This document shows, piece after piece, positions 1 through 7,381 of a DNA stretch of 50,709 nucleotides. Source of the stretch: Bacteroidota bacterium (GTDB lineage Bacteria > Spirochaetota > Spirochaetia > JABMQR01); NCBI GenBank assembly GCA_013202335.1, contig JABMQR010000262.1, forward strand, positions 1 to 50,709. The letters are read 5' to 3'. Within the stretch, counting starts at the first letter, position 1, and the number at the start of each line of letters is the position of its first letter. Below the pieces are notes generated by a model. It saw nothing but the letters and a program-made list of their open reading frames with translations, was not told the origin of the DNA and searched no databases. Position numbers and translations under genes: made by a program.

Positions 1-93
1 TCCATAAACAGGTGAATTTTAATTGATTGTTGTTCTTTCAAAATTAATAATTTTGAAAGAACAACAATCAATTAAAATTCACCTGTTTATGGA
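1..93. repeat. Perfect 93-bp palindrome at window start
   Basis: Bases 1-46 are the exact reverse complement of bases 48-93, with a single A at 47 as the centre. The right arm runs into the ribosome-binding site (GGAGGG, 91-96) of the first gene, so it is the natural upstream DNA and the left arm is its inverted copy. A perfect 46-bp arm with a 1-nt spacer placed exactly at the sequence end is typical of a fold-back or chimeric read artefact. A real long palindrome is possible but would be unstable. Confidence 0.95.
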
Positions 94-103
94 GGGATGT
101 GAT

Positions 104-1090
104 ATGGAGAAAAAAATAATAGGAATAGGTTTTATTGGTGGAGGTGAAATCTCGATACTTCACGGCCGTGCCATAAAAGAGATAGAAAATGTTCGTCTGG
201 TTGGTCTTTGGAACCGAACCGTATCCACGGGTAAGCGGAGGGCAGAAGAGGAGGGTTGTCGACTCTTTGATTCTGCTGAAGCCTTGGTGAATGACCCCGA
301 TATTCAGGCTGTGTGTATACTCACCAATCTGGAAACACATTTGGAATATGCAAAAATGGCAATGGAAGCAGGTAAAGATGTATTAGTCGAGAAACCTTTA
401 TGTGCAACAAGAGAAGAGGTGAGAGAATTACAGAAAATCTCAAAAGAAACAGGGCGTCTTTGCTTACCGGGTCATAATATGATCTATGATGGAAGCTTGA
501 TGCGGACAAAAAAGCTTATGAAAAATGGGGATCTGGGGGATTTGGTTTCCTGTTATGTGATGTACAATATTTATCACAATGACGAGAGGACATCAACTTT
601 ACCAGGGGTGATTCGGCAGCTGCTGACGCATAATCTTTATACGTTAATGTTTGTCACCGGACAGAGACCGGTTAAAGCAATAGCGATGAAAAGCAATAGA
701 AAACATCCTCTGCAGCCGGATAAAGAGGATTTGGCAATGGTTATTTTCCAAATGGAATCAGGGGGACTTGCCCATTTAAGTGTCAGTTTTGCTGCTGACG
801 ATTTATCTCCTGCTCCGTGGACATGCACAATGAAATTAATCGGTACGGCTGGAACAGGGCACTATACTTATCAGGATTGGGTAGAAGTGAAGAAGGGAAT
901 CTCCCATTCTCATACTTACACAGCTTATCAGGACACTATCACGAATGAAGTTGAGAGATTTGTTAATTTAGTCCGTGATGGAAGTGGAGAAATTCTATCT
1001 ACTATGGAGGATGCTTTATGGGCCCAGATTGCCTTAGAAGCAGCCGAGGAGTCAATCCGGTCTGAAACGGCTGTAGTGATCTCATTATAA
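104..1090 (+). CDS. Gfo/Idh/MocA-family NAD(P)-dependent oxidoreductase
   Basis: Predicted cytosolic sugar or cyclitol dehydrogenase of 328 residues. An N-terminal Rossmann fold is shown by the glycine-rich GIGFIGGGEIS near residues 6-16. The family's EKPL motif (VEKPLCAT), whose lysine is catalytic, lies near residue 97, and a histidine in the QLLTHNLYTL segment fits the active-site histidine of the C-terminal domain. I chose ATG 104 because GGAGGG at 91-96 is 7 nt upstream; upstream in-frame starts fall inside the palindrome. The substrate cannot be read from sequence. A remnant of a cupin gene follows in the same frame after the stop, then an aldo/keto reductase, a common pairing in sugar-acid or inositol catabolism. 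Confidence 0.9.
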   Translation: MEKKIIGIGFIGGGEISILHGRAIKEIENVRLVGLWNRTVSTGKRRAEEEGCRLFDSAEALVNDPDIQAVCILTNLETHLEYAKMAMEAGKDVLVEKPLCATREEVRELQKISKETGRLCLPGHNMIYDGSLMRTKKLMKNGDLGDLVSCYVMYNIYHNDERTSTLPGVIRQLLTHNLYTLMFVTGQRPVKAIAMKSNRKHPLQPDKEDLAMVIFQMESGGLAHLSVSFAADDLSPAPWTCTMKLIGTAGTGHYTYQDWVEVKKGISHSHTYTAYQDTITNEVERFVNLVRDGSGEILSTMEDALWAQIALEAAEESIRSETAVVISL

Positions 1091-1276
1091 AAATCTGGAC
1101 AGCATTTCGAAAAATATCAAAATCCCAATAAGAAGATAAAAGTTTTTAAAGATTCGCTTATTGAAAGTCCAAAAGATATTGTACATTGCTGGTATAATGA
1201 AAGCAGCATCCCGATGCGGTTCATGGTAATAAAAGCTCCCAGGCCAACAGCGAAAGCTGAATTTGTCGGAAGTTGA
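1091..1276 (+). pseudogene. C-terminal remnant of a cupin-domain gene
   Basis: Directly after the TAA of the oxidoreductase, in the same frame, about 61 codons stay open to TGA at 1274-1276. They encode a segment resembling the last strands of a small cupin: DIVHCWYNESSIPMRFMVIK, where a histidine plus an aromatic turn and an MRFMVIKAP strand are typical of cupin C-termini. No start codon with a ribosome-binding site and no first cupin motif are present, so the front of the gene is missing. It is probably untranslated, unless the stop codon is read through. Confidence 0.5.
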
Positions 1277-1318
1277 TCAGACCTCGCGAAAAGTTATTAA
1301 CTGATAGGAGTGTACAGA

Positions 1319-2299
1319 ATGAAATATAGAAAATTTGGAAGAACAGGCTGGAATGTCTCTGAGGTGTCTCTGGGAACCTGGCAGGTAGGTGATCCCTGGG
1401 GAAGCGGCTTTGATGACCCCCTGGCAGAGAGCATACTTAATGAAGCTGTTGATCAGGGGATCAACTTTATCGATACCGCAGATGTGTATGAGAATCGACA
1501 GAGCGAAGCAGCAGTTGCCAGGGTAGTGAAAACCCGTTCAGAGCAGATTTATGTTGCTACCAAGTGTGGACGTTTTCTGACTCCCCATATCTCTCAGTCC
1601 TATACTCCTGAAGCTCTGACCGGATTTGTTGAGGCCAGCCTGAAGAATACCGGTTTTGAGACACTCGATTTGATCCAGCTGCATTGTCCTCCTGTCGAAG
1701 TATACTACCGCCCGGAGATTTTTGAAGCGTTTGATCGGATGAAAGAGCAGGGGAAGATACAGCATCTGGGTGTCAGTATAGAGAAGATTGAAGAGGGATT
1801 GAAAGCAATCGAATATTCGAATGTTGAATCAGTACAGATCATTTTCAATATGTTTCGGCAACGACCGGCTGAACTTTTTTTTAAACGAATTGAGGAACTG
1901 AACAGGGCTGTCCTGATACGGGTTCCACTGGCAAGTGGACTGTTATCAGGAAAATTCACTGCAAAATCAACATTTGCCCCTGGAGATCATAGGAATTTCA
2001 ACCGCGATGGAGCCGCTTTCGATAAGGGTGAGACTTTCGCAGGGGTACCATGGAAACTGGGGCTGGAAGCAGTTAGTCGACTTGAGAAGTTTTTGCCAGC
2101 ACCTATGGCAGAGGCAGCTCTCCGTTGGATACTGGCTTACGATCAAGTCTCCACCATTATTCCAGGAGCCTCCCGACCTGCTCAGGTAGCGGCCAATGTA
2201 AAAGCTTCAGATGCAGGATCTCTTTCTAAAGATGTTATGCAGAAGGTCCGGGAAGTCTATGAAGAGCTGATTAAAGATTCTGTACATCAACTTTGGTAG
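1319..2299 (+). CDS. Aldo/keto reductase
   Basis: A 326-residue (beta/alpha)8 NADPH-dependent oxidoreductase of the AKR superfamily. The catalytic tetrad is visible: Asp in IDTADVYE, Tyr in the same motif, Lys in VATKCGRF and His in LIQLHCPP. The C-terminal IIPGASRPAQVAANV segment fits the coenzyme 2'-phosphate-binding loop. I chose ATG 1319 because AGGAG (1306-1310) lies 8 nt upstream; the GTG at 1310 overlaps that site. Its position after the Gfo/Idh/MocA gene suggests a shared sugar oxidation or reduction route, but the substrate is unknown. It closely resembles the unassigned AKRs near sugar-catabolic genes. Confidence 0.92.
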   Translation: MKYRKFGRTGWNVSEVSLGTWQVGDPWGSGFDDPLAESILNEAVDQGINFIDTADVYENRQSEAAVARVVKTRSEQIYVATKCGRFLTPHISQSYTPEALTGFVEASLKNTGFETLDLIQLHCPPVEVYYRPEIFEAFDRMKEQGKIQHLGVSIEKIEEGLKAIEYSNVESVQIIFNMFRQRPAELFFKRIEELNRAVLIRVPLASGLLSGKFTAKSTFAPGDHRNFNRDGAAFDKGETFAGVPWKLGLEAVSRLEKFLPAPMAEAALRWILAYDQVSTIIPGASRPAQVAANVKASDAGSLSKDVMQKVREVYEELIKDSVHQLW

Positions 2300-2364
2300 G
2301 ATATCACGGGAACCAAAACCGGAGTAATGACCGGTACCATTAATCTGGGGGAATGATATTATAT

Positions 2365-2393
2365 TTGTACTCTTGATAACTTCGATATACAAT
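2365..2393 (+). promoter_or_regulatory. Predicted sigma-70 promoter for the GGDEF gene
   Basis: TTGTAC at 2365-2370 and TACAAT at 2388-2393 are separated by 17 nt and lie 47 nt before the GTG start at 2440. This is a sequence match only. Confidence 0.45.
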
Positions 2394-2439
2394 GAACTAA
2401 TTTCAGTACCTATAAGTTGGTGAAAAAGGAGTTTTGTTA

Positions 2440-3540
2440 GTGGTTAACTATGTGGTGCAATTTCAGATAAATATCTATGCTATCATGATACTGGTAGTGG
2501 TGCTCATTCTCATCCAGCTTAGATCAAAAGTTGAGTTTTATTCAAAGAAACTGCTTAAAATGGTAATAATAATCAATATTATTGCCCTCGTGATGGAGCC
2601 CATAACCTGGATTTCCGATGGAAATTCGACAGGGATCGGATATATTATAAGCTACGGATCAAACTTTTTATTAGTGCTGTTAGGTCCGGTTTTAGCTGGT
2701 TCTTTAGTAGCTTATGCTGATTACAAAATTCTTAACGACCGAAGCAGATTGAAGAGGTGTCTGTATTGTCTTATTCCTGCGATAATCGTAGTTCTCCTGT
2801 TAATTGTTAATTTCTTTTATCCGGTCTTTTTCACTATTGATAGAGGAACTGGTATATATGCAGCTGCACCATTGCAATGGATAAACTACCTGATCATTCT
2901 CGGAATATATTTGTATGTCTATATTCTGTTGTATAAAAATCGAAACAAAACAAATACGAGGGTTGTTCTGTTTGTTCTGCTGTTTTTTGCATTACCCATT
3001 ATTGGTATGATCATTCAAATTTTTTATATACAGTTATGTTTCTCCTGGTCTACCGTGAGTTTAGGGATACTTATTGCCTATGCTTTTTTGGAAATGACGA
3101 CAGGTGAAAAAGATTATCTTACCCAGCTCTATTCCAGAGCCATTTATGAAGAATATGTCAAGTTTCTTATAGAAGAAAAGCGAGACTTTCAGATAATGAT
3201 GATTGATCTTGATGGATTTAAGGCAATCAACGATAAATTCGGTCACCATATTGGAGACCAGGTCTTAATTGAGTTTTCAAATATTTTACAGCGGGTTTTT
3301 CCCAGTGAAAAGATGATTTCGCGTTTGGCAGGTGATGAATTCATTATAGTCATCCAAAATAATACACAAGAAGATGAGACGATTATTCAGGACATAGTTG
3401 CCTTGTGCAAAGCCAGCCTGGTTGCACAAGTACATAATCTTCAATTCAGTTATGGTTTTCAAGTTCACAGTGAAGATTTATCCTTTGATGAATTGTACAT
3501 CAAGGTTGATAACAACATGTACCTGAACAAGCACTCTTGA
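2440..3540 (+). CDS. Membrane GGDEF-domain protein (putative diguanylate cyclase, AGDEF variant)
   Basis: A 366-residue protein with about seven hydrophobic segments in residues 5-215, followed by a GGDEF domain. The metal-binding aspartates are in MIDLDGFKAIND (D256 region), and the signature loop reads AGDEF at 297-301 instead of GGDEF. Active cyclases with a first-position alanine are known in the family, so activity (2 GTP to cyclic di-GMP) is plausible but unproven. No inhibitory RxxD site is obvious. I chose GTG 2440 because AAGGAG at 2426-2431 has 8-nt spacing; the TTG at 2434 would be too close. The gene ends right at the left inverted repeat of the decayed IS, and its C-terminus is short, so slight truncation is possible. 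Confidence 0.85.
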   Translation: MVNYVVQFQINIYAIMILVVVLILIQLRSKVEFYSKKLLKMVIIINIIALVMEPITWISDGNSTGIGYIISYGSNFLLVLLGPVLAGSLVAYADYKILNDRSRLKRCLYCLIPAIIVVLLLIVNFFYPVFFTIDRGTGIYAAAPLQWINYLIILGIYLYVYILLYKNRNKTNTRVVLFVLLFFALPIIGMIIQIFYIQLCFSWSTVSLGILIAYAFLEMTTGEKDYLTQLYSRAIYEEYVKFLIEEKRDFQIMMIDLDGFKAINDKFGHHIGDQVLIEFSNILQRVFPSEKMISRLAGDEFIIVIQNNTQEDETIIQDIVALCKASLVAQVHNLQFSYGFQVHSEDLSFDELYIKVDNNMYLNKHS

Positions 3541-3582
3541 TTGGATGCAAAAGTAAAACGTACCAGGGAAAGCTCCGAAAAA
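3541..3582 (+). repeat. Left inverted end of the decayed IS
   Basis: This segment matches the reverse complement of 4057-4098 at 34 of 42 positions by hand alignment. The best part is AAGTAAAACGT followed by GGGAA and GCTCCGAAAAA. It begins immediately after the stop codon of the GGDEF gene. Confidence 0.7.
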
Positions 3583-3747
3583 CTCACACCACGTAATAAA
3601 TATACACCGTTTATTGCATAAATACTAAAAGACAGCAGCACACCATGTATGTTCGCCACTGAAATACCAAGTATTTTTGCTGCCAATCGGAGATTCTGTT
3701 ATACTAAAAGCAGCTAAAAGAAACAGTTTCTTGAGAGGTAATTCTCT

Positions 3748-3902
3748 ATGCTTAATAAACATATTGGACAACGAGATCTGTTTGATGAGATGGTATTCGA
3801 ACGATTGGTACAAAAGATCACTTGCTGGTAAAAATCGATACCATTATTGATTTTTCCTTTGTATATGAGACGATGCGGTGCTGCACGACAGGAAGCGAGT
3901 GA
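3748..3902 (+). pseudogene. Transposase N-terminal fragment, frameshifted and truncated
   Basis: From ATG 3748 (preceded by GAGAGG) the frame encodes GQRDLFDEMVFERLV, then shifts. The next frame gives KDHLLVKIDTIIDFSFVYET, ending at TGA 3900-3902. Together these match the start of IS1182-type DDE transposases, which usually read ..LVPxDHLLRKID..IDFSF... Adding one C in the GTACAAAAG stretch restores LVPKDHLL, so a single-base deletion explains the shift. Homology stops near 3875, before any catalytic residue. Confidence 0.7.
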
Positions 3903-4056
3903 AAACCGAAGCCTTAAAAAGCCAATTGAGCATATATTGATAGGTGAAGATGAAAACAGCTGTTTTCAGGTATACAACGGTAAAATAGTCTGTGAACAGG
4001 CATACAGATAATGCATATTTATACACGTATGCAAGAAGTATTGTTTTTAGGTGCCT

Positions 4057-4098
4057 TTTTTCGGAGCCTTCCCAGACACGTTTTACTTGAAAATCCAA
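4057..4098 (-). repeat. Right inverted end of the decayed IS
   Basis: Reverse-complement partner of 3541-3582, with the core GGAGCCTTCCC and ACGTTTTACTT on the plus strand. Just outside it, an 8-bp stem with a 3-nt loop (4107-4114 with 4118-4125) may act as a weak terminator-like structure. Confidence 0.7.
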
Positions 4099-4197
4099 AA
4101 AGCAAAAGGTTTTTATGAAAAACCTCCGTCCCTCCTAAACGTTTTCCCCAATGCATGGTAGTATGTGATAACCACTAAACAGATGTGGAGGGAATTA

Positions 4198-6147
4198 ATG
4201 GAACTAAATGAACAGCAAAAAGAGGCAGTAACCTACACCGGGGATGCAAAGAACATACTTGTTACCGCAGGTGCAGGCTGTGGAAAAACCCGAACAATAA
4301 TTGCACGAGCCGCACACCTGTACACAACCGGGACAGATGTATCGCGCATTCTGATTATGACTTTTACAAATCGGGCAGCCCGGGAGATTAAGCTGCGATT
4401 GAAAAGCGAAATCGGGGCAGCCTCTGAGCAGATGCAGGCGGGAACTTTTCATGCCTTCTGTCTGAAAGTAATGATCAAACTTCCCAAAAGCTTCGCCATC
4501 TCAGGCCTGAGTATCATCGACACCGATGATCAAAATAGTTTGATGGGTCTTATCCGCAAAGAGTATATAAAAACTCTTGGCAAGAGAAGGAAGGGATTCC
4601 CTAAAACCCGACAGCTGCTTACCTACTACTCCTACAGCAGAAACACCTGCCAGGGCCCGAAAGAGTATCTTGAAGCACAAAGTGACCTTGAACCGGATAC
4701 CATTACTGCCAGTTGTGAGCTCTTTTCTCAATATCAAAACGCGAAAGAGAGCAGGGGTTACCTTGATTATGACGACCTCCTGGAAAGATTTTCCAATGCA
4801 TTAAAAGAGAAACCAAAACTGAAACAGGCAGTCTGTACCTTATTTGATGAGGTTCTGGTTGATGAAATGCAGGATACCAATCCCATCCAGTTCGAAATAT
4901 TAAAACATTTTGCTGATGAAGGAGTAAGACTCTTTTGTGTAGGCGACCCGGCTCAGTCAATATATCGATTCCGGGGAGCAGAGTTTCGCCATGTGTATCA
5001 GTTTCAGGAGATATTTGGTGACAGTATCACCATCCCCTTATCACTAAATTACCGCAGCTATCAGGAAATCCTTAATTTCTCCAACTGGCTTTTGGATCGT
5101 TCGCCGCTTGAATACCGGAATGAGCTGACAGCACACCGGGGCACCTGCGGATATGTTCCGAAACTCGAGGAGTTTGAACACGGATCAGAGGAGGCTTCCT
5201 GGATCGCAGACACCATTCTTGAACGCTTCGAGGCCGATGTTCCGCTTTCTGATATCATGATCCTCTATAGATCAAGCTTTGATGCAAAACCCCTGGAGGC
5301 AGAACTCATTCGCAGAGAAATCCCCTATCGATTTATAGGAGGAACTATCCTGACAAAATCGGCACATGTTCGTGATGTGTTGGCTCTGCTGCGGATTGTT
5401 CGCAACACAAAAGATGACCTTGCCTGGCTCAGGTTTTTACAGTTGTGGCCAAGGATTGGGGAGAGAACTGCAGAAAAGATTTATACCCTCATCTCTTCAG
5501 CAGTAGATAATGAAATTGTTGAACGTGAACTTTCAGACTCCCTGGGCTCTGAACATCCGGCACTTGAGGCATTTCAGGCGGCGGTGGAGTATTATGATTC
5601 ACCGAAAAAATGTCTGAAAAGCGTTACAAGAAGTCTGAATTCGGCACTGCGAGACCGGTATGATAATTGGAAACAGCGATCTAAAGACCTTGAACTGCTT
5701 ATACGGGTTGCCGAAAACTATCAGAATACTGCCGATTTTATTGATGATTTCACTCTTGAACCGCTGAATGATACCGATATTAGTAAAAAATCGACTGATG
5801 ATGCAGTAACACTGATAACGGTGCATAGTGCAAAGGGGACGGAGGCGCCAATCTGTATTGTGGCGGGAGCTACCCAGTCAAACTATCCGCATTTCAGGTC
5901 CTTAGGTGATATTGATGCAGAAGAGGAGGAGCGGAGAGTTCTGTATGTTGCGCTGACCAGAGCGCAGAATGAACTAATTGTAACCCGGTCTTCGTTTCAC
6001 CGAAATGCTTTCTGGGTTCAGAGTTCGCCTGCCGCCGGTGAAAAGTATTTTCTTGAGGAGCTCCCGGAGGAGTTAATCATCAAAGAACTGCATGGCTGGT
6101 CGCCGGATACCGTATCCGGGCTGAGTGCCTTGGAGGATGTCTTTTAG
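4198..6147 (+). CDS. UvrD/Rep-family superfamily 1 DNA helicase
   Basis: A 649-residue ATP-dependent 3'-5' helicase candidate. Walker A is AGAGCGKT at residues 24-31. The DExx box reads VDEMQDTN (D222), where the usual residue after DE is F, S or A. Motif III is GDPAQSIYRFRGA, a late motif is LITVHSAKGTEAP, and the last motif is YVALTRAQNELIV. It is slightly shorter than UvrD or PcrA (about 720 residues) and lacks their long C-terminal tail. I chose ATG 4198 because GGAGGG at 4187-4192 is 5 nt upstream. Likely role: DNA repair or replication restart. It stands alone between the IS remnant and a toxin gene, so it may be a mobile-associated accessory copy. Confidence 0.9.
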   Translation: MELNEQQKEAVTYTGDAKNILVTAGAGCGKTRTIIARAAHLYTTGTDVSRILIMTFTNRAAREIKLRLKSEIGAASEQMQAGTFHAFCLKVMIKLPKSFAISGLSIIDTDDQNSLMGLIRKEYIKTLGKRRKGFPKTRQLLTYYSYSRNTCQGPKEYLEAQSDLEPDTITASCELFSQYQNAKESRGYLDYDDLLERFSNALKEKPKLKQAVCTLFDEVLVDEMQDTNPIQFEILKHFADEGVRLFCVGDPAQSIYRFRGAEFRHVYQFQEIFGDSITIPLSLNYRSYQEILNFSNWLLDRSPLEYRNELTAHRGTCGYVPKLEEFEHGSEEASWIADTILERFEADVPLSDIMILYRSSFDAKPLEAELIRREIPYRFIGGTILTKSAHVRDVLALLRIVRNTKDDLAWLRFLQLWPRIGERTAEKIYTLISSAVDNEIVERELSDSLGSEHPALEAFQAAVEYYDSPKKCLKSVTRSLNSALRDRYDNWKQRSKDLELLIRVAENYQNTADFIDDFTLEPLNDTDISKKSTDDAVTLITVHSAKGTEAPICIVAGATQSNYPHFRSLGDIDAEEEERRVLYVALTRAQNELIVTRSSFHRNAFWVQSSPAAGEKYFLEELPEELIIKELHGWSPDTVSGLSALEDVF

Positions 6148-6197
6148 GAAGCTGTAGTATTCCAGTAAAGAGTACGGATTGATGTGAAATAAAAATT

Positions 6198-6620
6198 TTA
6201 CAGTATCTTACATTTTAACCCGGGGAATTTGAGAAAATCACGATCTGATGTTACCCAGGTGTTTCCTGTGGCGATAGCAATAGCTGCGAGATAGGCATCA
6301 GGAATCAGATTGCCCTTTGGTTTGGTGATCATGCAGAGATGTGTGAAAATATGCCAGTGAGAGGCTTCAGGAAGGACTGCGATTGCATTTGGGTGTTCAG
6401 TGACTATTCGTACAAACTCCAGAGCCGTATCCAGGTCAGTTGGTTCATAAAATATTTTTGGGTGGGTGACAATTCTTAAGAATCCGCTTAAACAGAGAGG
6501 AGAATAGGAAAAGGGCTTTCCACTTTCCAATACTGTTTTGACGAAATGGTGCATAGTCTTGTGATCCGGAGAATCTTCCCTGTGGGCATTAACCCAGACG
6601 GTTACATCAAAGAGATACAT
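6198..6620 (-). CDS. vapC: VapC-type PIN-domain toxin ribonuclease
   Basis: A 140-residue PIN-domain protein. The first acidic residue is in MYLFDVTVWVNAH (D5), and the later acidic cluster is in IPDAYLAAIA and TSDRDF. The SGFLRIVTHP stretch places it in the VapC subgroup whose members usually read LSGFLRVVTHPRIF. Such toxins cut tRNA or rRNA and are restrained by a VapB antitoxin encoded just upstream. Here the upstream frame ends with TAG at 6621-6623, immediately before the ATG, so the two are coupled. The expected antitoxin is damaged at its front. All family landmarks of the toxin appear intact. Confidence 0.85.
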   Translation of the reverse strand: MYLFDVTVWVNAHREDSPDHKTMHHFVKTVLESGKPFSYSPLCLSGFLRIVTHPKIFYEPTDLDTALEFVRIVTEHPNAIAVLPEASHWHIFTHLCMITKPKGNLIPDAYLAAIAIATGNTWVTSDRDFLKFPGLKCKIL

Positions 6621-6809
6621 CTAGGAGACTCCGTCCATAATGTCCAGAAGGTTCTGACTATTATTCAAGTCGATACCGGGGCGTACACCAGAGCCTTTGA
6701 ATGTTGGGAGAGATTTTACCGGCACTGATGTATTATTCAGATCATACAGTTTGGTTTGCAGAGATTCTTCAATAATGGCAGTTAGACTCTTTTCTGCCCA
6801 AACATTTTT
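6621..6809 (-). pseudogene. vapB: VapB-like antitoxin, N-terminus missing or degenerate
   Basis: The frame that ends at 6621-6623 reads SLTAIIEESL and later GVRPGIDLNNSQNLLDIMDG, which match the ribbon-helix-helix end and the toxin-binding tail of VapB antitoxins paired with this VapC group. Going upstream, homology fades at about 6809. No ATG, GTG or TTG start lies in frame before a TAG at 6861-6863, so the DNA-binding N-terminus appears lost or shifted to another frame. A non-canonical start or a sequencing error would rescue it. Confidence 0.6.
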
Positions 6810-7220
6810 CTCTTTCCTTCCCCCAATTGAACAGGTACAATACCTCCGTATTGAGAACTCCTATCAAGGTGAAAGAGCGCTTGAGAGTTAATCAGGATGG
6901 GCAGGATGCCATTGAAGCGTTTGTTGAAGTTCGCCTGCAGGTATTGCAGGGGTGATATAAATCTCTACCTGGGGACCGTTAGTCCAGGTGGCAGCTGGTA
7001 TGTGAATGAACAGCGACGCTGGTTCTGTGAAGTAGTTGTTTCGCCATTAGCTGGTGCATTATATATCTATAAAGATGGCCAATAATAATATAACAGACTG
7101 GTTTGCCGAAGCGCCGGCCCTCTCCCTGTACTGTTGGTTTGGTGACTTTTCAGTATAGCAGAGTTTCATTGGAAATTTCTTTTTCACTGCTTTTTTGGAT
7201 CATTTCAATTTACAAGTCGC
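6810..7220. other. Gene-poor stretch with a short unassigned open frame
   Basis: I recognise no gene here. A 62-codon plus-strand frame at 6897-7085 encodes GDINLYLGTVSPGGSWYVNE, and a neighbouring frame just upstream (about 6875-6955) is also open. This could be a frameshifted remnant of a longer protein, but I cannot name a family. No ribosome-binding site precedes the ATG at 6897. Confidence 0.3.
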
Positions 7221-7250
7221 TCCATTAAAAAACACTTCCATTAAAAAACA
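7221..7250 (+). repeat. Two 14-bp direct repeats upstream of the importer promoter
   Basis: TCCATTAAAAAACA occurs at 7221-7234 and again at 7237-7250, a 16-nt period, ending 9 nt before the -35 box. The A-tracts could form an UP element or bent DNA, or the repeats could be tandem activator sites. Confidence 0.8.
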
Positions 7251-7259
7251 AAAAAATTA

Positions 7260-7288
7260 TTGACAAGTGAAGTATTGTGAGTTACTAT
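7260..7288 (+). promoter_or_regulatory. Strong predicted sigma-70 promoter of the glycan-utilisation cluster
   Basis: TTGACA at 7260-7265 and TACTAT at 7283-7288 are separated by 17 nt. The predicted start (about 7295) falls inside the 7291-7323 dyad. No gene lies between here and the first transporter gene at 7382. Confidence 0.75.
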
Positions 7289-7290
7289 CC

Positions 7291-7323
7291 TTGGTGTACT
7301 GTTTTACTAAAACAGTACACCAA
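7291..7323. promoter_or_regulatory. 33-bp operator-like dyad over the predicted transcription start
   Basis: TTGGTGTACTGTTTT (7291-7305) is the exact reverse complement of 7309-7323, with ACT as the centre. It starts 2 nt after the -10 box, the classical position for a repressor site. The centre lacks the CG typical of LacI operators, so the LacI encoded inside the cluster is not an obvious match. As RNA it would also form a 15-bp hairpin at the 5' end of the leader. Confidence 0.7.
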
Positions 7324-7381
7324 ATTTAAAAAATTAATATCCGTACTTTAGAATACTAAGAAAGAGAAGAGTTTTTTTAAC

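Larger units (their letters stand above)
3541..4098. mobile_element. Decayed insertion sequence (IS1182-like remnant)
   Basis: About 558 bp bounded by two inverted copies of a roughly 42-nt sequence (3541-3582 and 4057-4098), enclosing only an N-terminal transposase fragment. The rest of the transposase is deleted, leaving an internal-deletion derivative that cannot move by itself. An 18-bp palindrome (TGAAAACAG/CTGTTTTCA) sits at 3951-3968. No intact gene is visible between 3541 and 4197. The IS1182 assignment rests on the transposase fragment alone. Confidence 0.65.

Noticed and set aside
1310..1318. GTG at 1310 as start of the aldo/keto reductase
   Set aside because: It overlaps the ribosome-binding site that serves ATG 1319.
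3844..4098. 84-codon minus-strand frame inside the IS remnant
   Set aside because: It spans the right inverted end and the deleted transposase region and has no recognisable motif.
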